From Thermococcus gorgonarius (GTDB taxonomy: Archaea > Methanobacteriota_B > Thermococci > Thermococcales > Thermococcaceae), in the NCBI RefSeq assembly GCF_002214385.1, contig NZ_CP014855.1, positions 806,001 to 870,000 on the forward strand: DNA of 64,000 nucleotides. Direction: 5' to 3'. Of the stretch, positions 8,523 through 16,794 are shown piece after piece (within the stretch, counting starts at the first letter, position 1; each line of letters starts with the position of its first letter). The notes under the pieces were generated by a model that saw only the letters and a program-made list of their open reading frames with translations, was not told the DNA's origin and did no database searches. Made by a program: the position numbers and the translations under genes.

Positions 8523-8976
8523 TTTTCCCACCCAGGAAGTTCTTGATCCTCTGCATATGCTTCGGCAGCATCATGTACGGCCTGTTGGGGAACGCAACGT
8601 CGAGGAGGGCCATGTAGAGGATTTCCTTCACGTTGGCCACTCTGCTCTGGATTATGGCGGCCGCTACAAGGGCTTTTCTTCCCGAGGTCATGTTGAGCAC
8701 TACCTCTTCGCCATTGAAGCTTGAGAAAAGCTCCCCGAGGACCCTATCGGCCATGATGAAATCGTCGTCGTTTATAAGCAGGGTTTCGACTTCAGGGGTT
8801 AAGCCGTACGCGGCAGAAATAGCTTTTATGGCCTCAACTACCTTTGGGACTGAGCCGGCGTAACGCTTCTCGGTCACGACGTAGACCTTTCTGGGCCTCG
8901 ATCCCCTCATAAGCGAGGCGTAGTAAGTGTTCACGAGGGCCCAGGGGGTCCTGCCAAGCAGGGCGACGTGGATCAT
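8512..8976 (-). CDS. Stand-alone CARF-like domain protein
   Basis: This 154-residue protein consists of a single Rossmann-like domain with CARF features. The first strand and loop read VALLGRTPWALV, followed by helix, then strand KVYVVTEKR. The hallmark second nucleotide loop is LNMTSGRKALVAAA (94-107), matching the N(I/M)SGGRK motif of CRISPR-associated Csx1/NE0113-type CARF domains. CARF domains bind cyclic oligoadenylates made by type III CRISPR systems; CARF-only proteins can be ring nucleases that degrade the signal. There is no effector domain here, but the next gene encodes a PIN nuclease and overlaps it. The start follows ggtggtag. No cas10 or other type III genes lie in the window. 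Confidence 0.7.
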   Translation of the reverse strand: MIHVALLGRTPWALVNTYYASLMRGSRPRKVYVVTEKRYAGSVPKVVEAIKAISAAYGLTPEVETLLINDDDFIMADRVLGELFSSFNGEEVVLNMTSGRKALVAAAIIQSRVANVKEILYMALLDVAFPNRPYMMLPKHMQRIKNFLGGKNGE

Positions 8977-8984
8977 GCTACCAC

Positions 8985-9446
8985 CTACTCCACCATTATC
9001 AACCCGTAGAGGACGCTCTCGGAGAAGTCAATATTGACGAGCGAACTTATTTCTATCCCCACCGCGTCTATGCTGGGTCTAACTTTGTCGGGCATCCTGC
9101 AGGGCTCGCCCCTCTCGAAAGGGCAGTCGTCGCAGAGGTTGCAGTTGCCGGGGAAGAGGGCCATCGCGTAGAGCTTGCCCTCCTTGAAGAGCTCTTTCTC
9201 CCTCTTCAGGAGCCAGAGGAGGACTTTTCGCTTTTCCTCCTCAAAGTTCTCCATGTCGATTTCGAATTTGATTAAAACGGCCTTTTTGAAGCTTTTAACC
9301 CACTCCCTGGCTTCCTTCCAATCCGGGGCATGGGGAGGACAGCCCGGCCTCTTCCCGTACATCGGGCAGGAGCGGCACTTCCACACCGGCCTCGGTGAAA
9401 CCACTATGCTCGAAGCCTCAACCTCTTTCTCCCACAGCACTTTCAT
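8985..9446 (-). CDS. DUF2284 family cysteine-rich metal-binding protein
   Basis: A 153-residue protein with two cysteine clusters: CRSCPMYGKRPGCPPH near residue 25 and CNLCDDCPFERGEPC near 105. This is the DUF2284 (COG5423) pattern of predicted metal or Fe-S binding proteins. Function is unknown. ATG 9446 lies about 25-30 bases after a TATA-like gttttaacc, suggesting a leaderless start. It ends eight bases before the CARF-like gene on the same strand, so it is probably the first gene of a three-gene operon with CARF and PIN; whether it belongs functionally is not clear, since DUF2284 genes occur in many contexts. Confidence 0.8.
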   Translation of the reverse strand: MKVLWEKEVEASSIVVSPRPVWKCRSCPMYGKRPGCPPHAPDWKEAREWVKSFKKAVLIKFEIDMENFEEEKRKVLLWLLKREKELFKEGKLYAMALFPGNCNLCDDCPFERGEPCRMPDKVRPSIDAVGIEISSLVNIDFSESVLYGLIMVE

Positions 9447-9489
9447 CGGTATCAAAGAGAATATTGGAAAAGGAGGTTAAAACGTTTCC

Positions 9490-10212
9490 TCAGTCCATCA
9501 GCCTGCCGCCGTTGACGTCTATGACCTCTCCGGTGATGTGGTCGTTTTCGAGGAGGAAGATCACGGCGTGGGCTATCTCCTCTGGCTTGGCTATCTCTCC
9601 CGTCAGGGAGAGCTTTCTGAGTTTTTCCTTTATCTCGGGGCTTATCAGGTCGGTGTCAACTGGGCCAGGAGCGACGGCGTTGACTAATATGTTCGGTGCC
9701 AGATGCCTCGCGAGGTTGAAGGTAAGCGCTATAAGGCCGCCCTTAGATGCCGCGTAGTGAGGCCCGACCGTTCCCCCGTCCTTCCCGGCTATGGAGGCTA
9801 TGTTGGCTATTTTGCCCTTCTTCATGTACTTGAGAACCTCCTGCGTCACTATGAAGGCCCCCTTGAGGTTTACTCCGAGGACGGCGTCCCACTCCTCATC
9901 CGTCACCTCCATCGGCCTTAGGGCCTTTCCAAGAATGCCAGCGTTGTTGACCAGAATGTCTATTCTGCCGAAGTGGTCAACGACCTCCTTTACCATCCTC
10001 CTGACCTCTTCCCGGTTGCTTACATCGGCCTTCACAGGTATAGCATCGACTCCGTAGGATCTGCAGAGCTCCACGGTTTCTCTGGCTTTTTCCTCGCTGT
10101 GGGCGTAGTTTACAGCCACGTTAGCCCCTTTCTGAGCCAGCGCTATCGCTATAGCCCTTCCTATTCCCCTTCCGGCACCAGTGACAAGGGCAACCTTGCC
10201 GGATAAGTCCAT
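9490..10212 (-). CDS. SDR family oxidoreductase (FabG-like)
   Basis: A 240-residue short-chain dehydrogenase/reductase. The NAD(P)-binding motif is TGAGRGIGRAIA (residues ~11-22), the NNAG motif follows at ~88, the catalytic Ser is in ANIASIAG and the Tyr-Lys pair is in HYAASKGG. It resembles 3-oxoacyl-ACP reductases, but archaea of this group lack bacterial fatty acid synthesis, so the real substrate is unknown. The start follows gggtggtagt. Monocistronic, divergent from the PEBP-family lipoprotein. Confidence 0.9.
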   Translation of the reverse strand: MDLSGKVALVTGAGRGIGRAIAIALAQKGANVAVNYAHSEEKARETVELCRSYGVDAIPVKADVSNREEVRRMVKEVVDHFGRIDILVNNAGILGKALRPMEVTDEEWDAVLGVNLKGAFIVTQEVLKYMKKGKIANIASIAGKDGGTVGPHYAASKGGLIALTFNLARHLAPNILVNAVAPGPVDTDLISPEIKEKLRKLSLTGEIAKPEEIAHAVIFLLENDHITGEVIDVNGGRLMD

Positions 10213-10297
10213 ACTACCACCCCTTTTTCAGGTTTTGTTGGATATGCTCTTTCATTTATTCCAAAAACCTTTTACGTATATCGCTATAGTATCTCTC

Positions 10298-10864
10298 ATG
10301 AAGTTGAGATGGCTGGTTTCATCCCTGCTAGCTTTACTCGTCCTTTCGGCGGGGTGTCTAGGATCCAGCGGGGGTGATGAAAAAATGAACGCCCCTAAAA
10401 CCCTCGAGGTTGGTTCCGTCTTCCACGACGGCCAGTTTATACCTAAGGAGTATACCTGTGAGGGCGACGACACAAACCCCCCGATATACATAGGGAACAT
10501 TCCGGAGGGCACAAAGTCTCTGGTTATTATAGTGGACGACCCGGATGCCCCCGGAGGAACCTTTACCCACTGGATAGCCTGGAACGTTCCCCCTGTTGGA
10601 GAAATACCATCATGGATACCAAAGAAAGCAAAGACCGACGAACCGATTCATATTCTCCAGGGAAAGAACGATTTTGGCAGGATAGGCTACAACGGCCCCT
10701 GTCCGCCCAGGGGGCACGGTGTTCACCACTACCACTTCAAGGTCTACGCACTGGACACCGAGCTTGACCTCAAGCCCGGCTCCTCTAGAAAAGATCTGGA
10801 AAAGGCCATGGAGGGACACGTCCTGGCCTGGGGCGAAGTGGTCGGCCTCTACGAAAGGAAGTGA
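10298..10864 (+). CDS. YbhB/YbcL (PEBP) family lipoprotein
   Basis: A 188-residue protein with a lipoprotein signal peptide (hydrophobic residues 5-18, lipobox LSAGC at ~16-20) followed by a phosphatidylethanolamine-binding protein fold. PEBP landmarks are visible: YTCEGDDTNPP, DDPDAPGGTFTHWIAWN, and GYNGPCPPRGHGVHHYHF. Bacterial and archaeal homologues bind anionic small ligands; the biological role is unclear. The secreted form here should be tethered to the outer face of the cytoplasmic membrane. I start at ATG 10298 because the signal peptide begins there; the open frame upstream overlaps the promoter of the divergent SDR gene. Confidence 0.9.
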   Translation: MKLRWLVSSLLALLVLSAGCLGSSGGDEKMNAPKTLEVGSVFHDGQFIPKEYTCEGDDTNPPIYIGNIPEGTKSLVIIVDDPDAPGGTFTHWIAWNVPPVGEIPSWIPKKAKTDEPIHILQGKNDFGRIGYNGPCPPRGHGVHHYHFKVYALDTELDLKPGSSRKDLEKAMEGHVLAWGEVVGLYERK

Positions 10865-10939
10865 ATACTTCCTGTTTCTTTCCCCTTTCGATTTCGATAG
10901 AGATTTAAGCAGTCTACTAACAACTTAACTGGTGGTAGC

Positions 10940-11578
10940 ATGACCCGCAAGCTTTACTACGAGGATCCCTACATGAAGGAGGCCAGAGCAAAGGTTTTGG
11001 AAGTGAAGGACAACGCCCTTCTCCTGGATCAGACGATATTCTACCCCACTGGAGGTGGCCAGCCCCACGATACGGGGTGGATAAACGGAGTTGAAGTTCT
11101 GGACGTCTACAAGGACGAGGGCGGAAACGTCTGGCACGTCGTTGCCGAGCCAGAGAAGTTCAGGGCCGGTGACGAGGTCGAGCTGAAGATCGACTGGGAG
11201 AGAAGGTACAGGCTGATGAGGATACACAGCGCGATGCACCTGCTGGAGCACGTCCTCAACGAAGTTCTACCCGGAAAATGGGAACTCTACGGCAGTGGAA
11301 TGAGCCCAGAAAAGGGCAGGTACGACATAGTCTACCCTGAGAACGTCAACCAGTACAAGGAGAAAATAATCGAGCTCTTCAACCGCTACGTTGACGAAGG
11401 AGGCGAGATGAAAATCTGGTGGGAGGGAGAGACGCGCTACACCCAGATAAGGGACTTCGAGGTCATTCCCTGCGGCGGGACCCACGTGAGGGATATAAGG
11501 GAGATAGGCCACATCAAAAAGCTCAAGCGCTCCAGCCTTGGTAGAGGCAAACAGAGACTTGAAATATGGCTCGAGTAG
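10940..11578 (+). CDS. alaX: Alanyl-tRNA editing protein AlaX
   Basis: A 212-residue trans-editing enzyme that hydrolyses mischarged Ser-tRNA(Ala). Domain order fits the medium AlaX-M form: a glycine-rich beta barrel at ~1-85 (YPTGGGQPHDTG), then the editing domain with the zinc ligands HSAMHLLEH (~95-103) and CGGTH (~178-182). It acts in the cytoplasm on free aminoacyl-tRNA. ATG 10940 is preceded by ggtggtagc. It converges with the MobA-like gene, stops four bases apart. Confidence 0.93.
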   Translation: MTRKLYYEDPYMKEARAKVLEVKDNALLLDQTIFYPTGGGQPHDTGWINGVEVLDVYKDEGGNVWHVVAEPEKFRAGDEVELKIDWERRYRLMRIHSAMHLLEHVLNEVLPGKWELYGSGMSPEKGRYDIVYPENVNQYKEKIIELFNRYVDEGGEMKIWWEGETRYTQIRDFEVIPCGGTHVRDIREIGHIKKLKRSSLGRGKQRLEIWLE

Positions 11579-11582
11579 CTTT

Positions 11583-12167
11583 TTATTCTTTCATGTTTGT
11601 TTCGGCAAAACGGACGTCCAGCGAGTTTTTAACCCTGAAAAAGCTCAGCGTTACCTTCGGGTTTCTCTTGGCAAGTTCTTCGATAGATACCGGCTCGTAG
11701 TCGAGGAACTCTACAACCCTCGAAAAGCTGGTGTAGCCTTCTGCAGTTGCTGAGCCTATCGCGTTCTCAAGTGCATCGGGCTCGTAGACCGCGTGGAAGA
11801 CCTCGGCACTCCCGTCCCTCCAGACGGGGATTACCGCCTCGGGTTCGTTTTCGTAATAGATCCCGATCAGGTAGTTCACGAGGAACGGCATCACGAGCGG
11901 CATGTTGCCTTCAACGAGGAAGAACGGCTCATCGGGGAGAGCCTTAAGGAGGGCCTCCATCTTGCTCCTCGCAGAGACGGGAACTGGGTTCGAGACGTGG
12001 AGGGAGTAAGTCTTAAGTTTGTCCTTTCTGACGATGGTGAGAACCTCATCAATCCTCTTGCTCATCAGCAGCCTTCTCTCGGTGAGCTTTACCACTGGCT
12101 CATCATTTATGGGTATCGTGTAGTTCTCCCACCTCTTCTCTGGAAACGCCATGACCACTGCCCGCAT
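11583..12167 (-). CDS. MobA-like NTP transferase family protein
   Basis: About 194 residues. The layout resembles archaeal proteins annotated as molybdenum cofactor guanylyltransferase (MobA-like Rossmann NTP transferase), with PFFLVEGNMPLVMPFLVNYLIG as the DMP-type metal motif region and PVWRDGSAEVFHAVYEPD downstream. The N-terminal glycine-rich LAGG-x-GRRFG loop of true MobA is not recognisable (it reads VVMAFPEKRWEN), so the protein may not transfer GMP. I choose ATG 12167 because a TATA-like tttttaag lies 25 bases before it, inside the longer open frame that begins at 12218; the longer version cannot be excluded. Confidence 0.6.
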   Translation of the reverse strand: MRAVVMAFPEKRWENYTIPINDEPVVKLTERRLLMSKRIDEVLTIVRKDKLKTYSLHVSNPVPVSARSKMEALLKALPDEPFFLVEGNMPLVMPFLVNYLIGIYYENEPEAVIPVWRDGSAEVFHAVYEPDALENAIGSATAEGYTSFSRVVEFLDYEPVSIEELAKRNPKVTLSFFRVKNSLDVRFAETNMKE

Positions 12168-12280
12168 GAGGACGGGTCTCCGTTCGTCCTTAAAAACCTT
12201 TTTTAACTTGGTTGTCATATGTCCAAGATTTTCCCGAAAACTTAAACTTTATTTTGGATTTCCTGAAAATAACAGTCTAA

Positions 12281-12409
12281 ATGATACCAAGATTGATGAA
12301 TAATCTGCATTTTGACAACGTTTTACACCCTTCTTTGCCAGTTCCCTTCGATGGGGGGGGAATTGACGATACCATCACAGTTGGGGCTGAGCATGGATTC
12401 CTAAGTTAA
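12281..12409 (+). CDS. Possible 42-residue small ORF or gene relic
   Basis: In the gap between the MobA-like gene and a small membrane protein, an ATG-started frame of 42 codons reads a stretch with HPSLPVPFDGGG and TVGAEHGFLS and contains a run of eight G (12353-12360) encoding the Gly triplet. A TATA-like ttaaactttatt lies about 30 bases upstream. No ribosome site is evident and no family is recognised. It may be a relic of a longer gene. Nothing else is seen in this gap. Confidence 0.2.
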   Translation: MIPRLMNNLHFDNVLHPSLPVPFDGGGIDDTITVGAEHGFLS

Positions 12410-12449
12410 CCTTTTATTATTCTCCTCCAAGAGTAAACGGGGTGGTACA

Positions 12450-12770
12450 ATGCTCCCGGAGCTCGTCATGGGCTTTCTCTTCACTCTTGGATGGGCCGTG
12501 TCCTACGTCCTCGTTTTGAAGCAGAGAAGCGTTGCCAGGGCCCTACTTGGCGTCCTCATCCTCTTTGGGGTTATTGTTCTCTTCACCCCCTACCGCTTCG
12601 GGGGAGACATACTTGGATGGCTCATTGGCATTTCCGCGGGCTTCTTTGTAGGCCTCCAACTCGTCCAGAAGTATGGCCCTGAAAAGCCAACGGACGAGAG
12701 CGTCATAGCCGTTTTCCTCCTCGGCCCGCTGATTTTTGCCCTTCTTTTGATCCTCGTTTTGGTGTTCTGA
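12450..12770 (+). CDS. Small hypothetical membrane protein
   Basis: A 106-residue protein with four hydrophobic helices (residues ~3-22, 29-46, 52-70 and 84-106) and almost no soluble part. No recognisable family motif. The start is supported by ggggtggtaca before ATG 12450 and a TATA-like ccttttatta about 35-40 bases upstream. It precedes the DUF1931 gene in the same direction, but that gene has its own promoter-like sequence (cttttatatacc at 12777-12788), so they are probably separate units. Confidence 0.65.
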   Translation: MLPELVMGFLFTLGWAVSYVLVLKQRSVARALLGVLILFGVIVLFTPYRFGGDILGWLIGISAGFFVGLQLVQKYGPEKPTDESVIAVFLLGPLIFALLLILVLVF

Positions 12771-12833
12771 GCGAAACTTTTATATACCTAAGGTTACTAA
12801 AAATATTCCGGAGGAAACACGGAGGTGGTGGCC

Positions 12834-13295
12834 ATGGCGGAGATGATAATACCCTACCCGCAGCTCCAGAAGATACTTGAGAGAACCTGTGAACTTGCCG
12901 TGATAAAACCCAGGGCCGAGGAAATGATGGACATCGTTGAGAAGAAGCTCGCCGACCTCTTTGAGGTCGCCTACGAGAATGCGAAGGCCGAGAGGTCCGA
13001 GACGATAAAGCTCAGGCACATACCCATAACCAAGGGCTTCAGGAACAGCATGAACCTCTTCAGGGCGGTCATAGAGGGCGAGGGCGTTGAGATTGAGCCC
13101 ATCAGAAAATACGTCCTCAAGAAGATACCCGGCGATATACCGCTTGAGGAAGAGGTCATAAACGAGCTCCCCACCATAGCCGGAACCCTCTTCGTGCTCG
13201 TCGGCAGGGTCATCAAGGCCCTCCACCCGGAGATTAGGAACGTCTATCCCGAGCACATCGAAGAGGCTAAGAAGGTGCTGGACTACACGCTTTGA
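12834..13295 (+). CDS. DUF1931 family histone-fold protein
   Basis: A 153-residue protein with two tandem histone-fold-like halves: residues ~5-75 ([15 protein letters not shown] to [12 protein letters not shown]) and ~80-150 ([16 protein letters not shown]-type helix, then [24 protein letters not shown]). This matches DUF1931, a family in archaea and thermophilic bacteria whose structures show a pseudodimer of histone folds in one chain; DNA binding has been suggested but the role is unsettled. ATG 12834 is preferred to GTG 12825, which lies inside the strong ribosome site ggaggtg (12821-12827). Confidence 0.85.
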   Translation: MAEMIIPYPQLQKILERTCELAVIKPRAEEMMDIVEKKLADLFEVAYENAKAERSETIKLRHIPITKGFRNSMNLFRAVIEGEGVEIEPIRKYVLKKIPGDIPLEEEVINELPTIAGTLFVLVGRVIKALHPEIRNVYPEHIEEAKKVLDYTL

Positions 13296-13333
13296 TGCAA
13301 TATGACAAGTTTTATCTATGATGTTAATCAATT

Positions 13334-13369
13334 AATTTAAGTTTTTTACCGAATAAAAAATAAAAAAAG
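13334..13369. terminator. Bidirectional AT-rich terminator
   Basis: Between the convergent DUF1931 and HEPN-motif genes, the plus strand carries a TTTTTT run (13343-13348) and the minus strand reads TTTTTT and further T runs from the A-rich 13353-13368. These would end both transcripts. Confidence 0.5.
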
Positions 13370-14734
13370 TCAATCGCTGGCAAAATATTCGGGATTTATT
13401 TTTAGATTTTTTATGTCTTCCTTAGTATACCCAAGGTCTTTGATTGCAATCTCTTGGAACTTCTTCCATGCTTCTACATTCTTCTTGAAGTAGTTCCTTA
13501 GAGATTTTGCAACTTCATATGGATGATTTTCTTTGGAAAAAACCTCTACTGCTTTTTTGACAAAATCTTGATCCATTCCGAATATTTTAATGATCCATAC
13601 GCTCAACTCGGATCTATCATTGGCATATTGAAAAGATGTGGGGTAGTTTATCACTTCTGTAATGATTATATTTTTAAGATGTTCAAAAAATTTATATCTA
13701 TTTAGTAATATGTACCTTATATCACTAGTATCAGAAACAATTCTGTTTAAGATTGAGAGAGTGTAATTCGATATATGCTTTGGAAATTCTCTGGACAACT
13801 CTTTTTTGGTCTCCTCTCCTAAATAAGGAGATTTTAGGAGGTACAAGAATACTTCCATCTCTTTTTCTCCAATTGGATATTCTTCTTTTAGCCTATTTAT
13901 TATTCTGGGGAGTATCTCCCTATTATCATTTACTATTTCTTCGAAGGATTGTGGGCAATACATTATAAATCTTTCAGGGGTTATATTTGAGTTTTCATGG
14001 AGATATCTGAGTAAAGCCATATGATGCTCTTTGAATTCAGAGTTCCTAGTCAGGTTATATATAGTAGTTAGAAGCTCAAGAAATCTATATTCAGCGATTC
14101 TTTTTGGATAAACATTTTCAGATAACCATAACCAAAACATTTCAAGAAAATCTGATAGGTTATTTTGGGCAAGTTTATCTAAAACTTCTTGTAGGTATTT
14201 CTCAAAATCCGTTGAATTGACTCCAAATGCATTATATACTTCAATCACATCGGGGAGTATACTCTCTACTTCGCCGGATATCTTAAGACGATGTTCTACA
14301 AAATCAATCATAAATTGCCAAAAAGCCTCGACATGAAAATTGGAGATATTGTATCTTTTTCCATGGGCGCATATGTTTCTTATACCTTTCCAATACTTAA
14401 TCATCTCCCTGTCTTCGTCGTAAATTATGAATGGGGTCTTTTGTTTCCTAATGAGCAGAGAGAATATAGTATCGTCCCATTTCTTTTCGTCATTAAGATT
14501 CTTTTTAATACCTTCCCAATTCTCTTTAGTTAAACCTATGCCTTTTGGGGGGGAGTCAATAACCATTAGACGTTCTTTTACTATATTTAAAAATGCTATC
14601 CACGCCATAACAATAGCAGCCCGGTATGCATTTGCTTTGTAAGAAGAAATAGATTCTTTTAAGAGAATTAATGAGGATTCAGGTAAAATTTTTCTATTTT
14701 TTTGTATCCATTCCTCAATAAACAATTGCCTCAT
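13370..14734 (-). CDS. HEPN-motif protein, AT-rich orphan (candidate RNase/defence protein)
   Basis: A 454-residue soluble, mostly helical protein of no recognised full-length family. The N-terminal ~130 residues look like a HEPN domain: two long helices (LKESISSYKANAYRAAIVMA onward) and then WKGIRNICAHGKRYN, where R119-NICA-H124 fits the Rx4-6H active-site motif of HEPN ribonucleases. The remaining ~320 residues are helical, without visible motifs, possibly a sensor or regulatory part. Base composition is clearly richer in A+T, with much less biased codons, than neighbouring genes, which suggests horizontal acquisition. It stands alone between convergent DUF1931 and the downstream-facing peptidase gene. 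A TATA-like cttttaatatt lies about 35-40 bases before the start. The HEPN call is from motif and helix pattern only. Confidence 0.6.
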   Translation of the reverse strand: MRQLFIEEWIQKNRKILPESSLILLKESISSYKANAYRAAIVMAWIAFLNIVKERLMVIDSPPKGIGLTKENWEGIKKNLNDEKKWDDTIFSLLIRKQKTPFIIYDEDREMIKYWKGIRNICAHGKRYNISNFHVEAFWQFMIDFVEHRLKISGEVESILPDVIEVYNAFGVNSTDFEKYLQEVLDKLAQNNLSDFLEMFWLWLSENVYPKRIAEYRFLELLTTIYNLTRNSEFKEHHMALLRYLHENSNITPERFIMYCPQSFEEIVNDNREILPRIINRLKEEYPIGEKEMEVFLYLLKSPYLGEETKKELSREFPKHISNYTLSILNRIVSDTSDIRYILLNRYKFFEHLKNIIITEVINYPTSFQYANDRSELSVWIIKIFGMDQDFVKKAVEVFSKENHPYEVAKSLRNYFKKNVEAWKKFQEIAIKDLGYTKEDIKNLKINPEYFASD

Positions 14735-14777
14735 TTGATTGCCCCAAATATTTGAGTCATAATGAAATATTAAAAGT

Positions 14778-16700
14778 TTACGGTTGACCTTGAAAATTTC
14801 TTGACTCCTTCAGCCACCTCTCCATCCACCCTACAATAAGCTCAAGCCTTCTCACGCGGTGCTTCGGCTTGCCGCCCCTGCTTAAGTCGTGGTTCTCGCC
14901 CGGGAAAAGGGCAAGCTCCACCGTCTTGCTGAGGTACTTCAAGGCCGTGAAGAACTGGAGCGCCTCTGGAAGCCAGCAGCGGTAGTCTTCCATCGAGTGG
15001 ATTATTAACAAGGGCGTTTCAACATTCGGAGCGTACTTCAGCGGGCTCTTCTCCCAGTAGCCCTCTGTGTTGCTCCACGGGTCGCCGCCTATCTGGTCGG
15101 GAGCGAAGAAGTATCCTATATCCGTCGTCCCAAAGAAGCTCACCCAGTTCGAGATGGAGCGCTGAGTAACTGCGGCCTTAAAGCGGTTCGTGTGGCCCAC
15201 TATCCAGTTCGTCATGAAGCCACCGTAGGAACCTCCGGTAACGCCTATCCTCTCCGGGTCAATGAAGTCGAAGCGCTTTAGGGCTTCATCAACGACCTCC
15301 ATCAGGTCCTGGTAATCCCTCTCCCCGTAGTGCCCCCTTATGTCAGCGAACTCTTCTCCATAACCGTCGCTTCCCCTTGGATTGGAGAAGATGACCACGA
15401 AGCCCTTAGCCGTTAGGACGTGGAACTCGTGCATGAAGGAGTAGCCGTAAGCGGTTTTGGGCCCGCCGTGGATTTCAAGAACCGCGGGATACTTCTTGCC
15501 CGGCTCGAAGCCAAGGGGCCTCATAATCCACGCGTCTATCTCCACTCCATCGCTGGCCTTAACCTTAAAGTGTTCGGGCTGTGAGAGGTTGTAATCCTTA
15601 ATCCAGCCGTTGAAGTCTGTAACGCGCTTCTCCTTCCCGTCCCTCATGACGTAAAGCTCCGTTGGAGTTACCGCGTCCTGGGCGGTGAAGGCTATGTAGT
15701 CGCCTATGGCAAAGCTCTCGACGCTCCTATCGCCGCCGACAACGCGCTCGATCTTCCCGTCGAGGTTTACCCTGAAGAGGTTCGCCCTCGGGCCGTCGGT
15801 AGCGACGTAGTAAACCCAGCCGTCCTTAAAGACGAGCTCTGCCCTCTGGCTTCCCCTAACGTCGCAGTTGAGCGAGTTGTAAGCGGAGCGGTCGAGGTCT
15901 TTCGTGAGCTTCCTCATCTCGCTGGTTTCAGGATTGTAGTGGTAGATGTGGGTGTTGGTCGGGATCCCCCTTTCCCTCGTGTTGGCCTTGAGGATGAAGG
16001 TTCCGTCGTCGAGCGGGATGAAGTCGCTCACGCTCCACTTTCCGGGTGTCAGGCGCTTTGCCTTCCTCCCCTCAAGGACGTAGAGATCACTGACCATCGG
16101 CTTCTTTTCGCGGTCCTCTTGGGCGATAAAGTAGAGCCTGCCGTTGTGGACGCGGATTTGAGAGACATCGAAGTTCTTTGGAGTCAGGCGCTTCTTCTTC
16201 CCGGTTTCGACGTCCACTAGGTAGACAACGCTCCTCTTTCCATAGACCCAGCCAACACCGTTGAACCAGAAGGGTATTTCCTTGATGATGTGGACGTCAT
16301 CCTTTGGCTTCTTCTCGACGTCTATTGGTGTCACAACGGCTATGCTCCTGCCGTCCTCCGTGAAGCGGAGGTTTCTTATCCCGTACTTGAACTTCGCTAA
16401 GAGCCTCGCCTCGCCGCCGTCGGTCGGAATAACGTACAGCTCGGCTTCTTTGCTCTCCTTGTCGCGCTTCGATGTAAAGGCCACGAGCTTCCCATCCGGC
16501 GAAAAGCGCGGATTCCCGTCCTTTTTGCCGGATGTGAAGGGTTTGACCTTCCTGCCGTCGTAGAGGTAGAGCCTTGAGAAGTAGTCGTCTTTCTCAACGC
16601 TTATCTCAGTCACTTGGAAAACGAGTTTCCTCTTGAAGGCGTCGATGTTTCCCACGAGCTTGAACTTTCCGAGGTCTTTCTCGGTCAGACCTTTCGCCAT
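14778..16700 (-). CDS. S9 family prolyl-oligopeptidase-type peptidase (acylaminoacyl peptidase)
   Basis: A 640-residue cytoplasmic serine peptidase. The N-terminal ~380 residues form a beta-propeller with WD/TolB-like blades (NPRFSPDGKLVAFTS). The C-terminal alpha/beta hydrolase has the nucleophile in GGSYGGF, the Asp in IIHSMEDYRC and the His in FPGENHDLSRGG. The family removes N-acylated amino acids or short peptides from peptide ends and matches the acylaminoacyl-releasing enzymes known from Pyrococcus and Thermococcus. Length is typical. It is flanked on both sides by AT-rich genes, though its own codon use is that of the host. Divergent promoter region shared with the next gene holds cgtataaaag. 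Confidence 0.92.
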   Translation of the reverse strand: MAKGLTEKDLGKFKLVGNIDAFKRKLVFQVTEISVEKDDYFSRLYLYDGRKVKPFTSGKKDGNPRFSPDGKLVAFTSKRDKESKEAELYVIPTDGGEARLLAKFKYGIRNLRFTEDGRSIAVVTPIDVEKKPKDDVHIIKEIPFWFNGVGWVYGKRSVVYLVDVETGKKKRLTPKNFDVSQIRVHNGRLYFIAQEDREKKPMVSDLYVLEGRKAKRLTPGKWSVSDFIPLDDGTFILKANTRERGIPTNTHIYHYNPETSEMRKLTKDLDRSAYNSLNCDVRGSQRAELVFKDGWVYYVATDGPRANLFRVNLDGKIERVVGGDRSVESFAIGDYIAFTAQDAVTPTELYVMRDGKEKRVTDFNGWIKDYNLSQPEHFKVKASDGVEIDAWIMRPLGFEPGKKYPAVLEIHGGPKTAYGYSFMHEFHVLTAKGFVVIFSNPRGSDGYGEEFADIRGHYGERDYQDLMEVVDEALKRFDFIDPERIGVTGGSYGGFMTNWIVGHTNRFKAAVTQRSISNWVSFFGTTDIGYFFAPDQIGGDPWSNTEGYWEKSPLKYAPNVETPLLIIHSMEDYRCWLPEALQFFTALKYLSKTVELALFPGENHDLSRGGKPKHRVRRLELIVGWMERWLKESRNFQGQP

Positions 16701-16794
16701 TTAGAATCACCGGATTAACTCGGTTCTTTTCGTATAAAAGCTTAGCGTTTCGATGGTTATCGAGATAAAAGACAATAATGTTAAATACCACAAC

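Noticed and set aside
12219-12449. C/D box RNA in the gap before the small membrane protein
   Set aside because: TGATGA- and CTGA-like words are present but do not occur in the right order and spacing.
12780-13331. 183-codon frame on the minus strand over the DUF1931 gene
   Set aside because: It is a mirror of a well-supported gene and shows no family motif or ribosome site.
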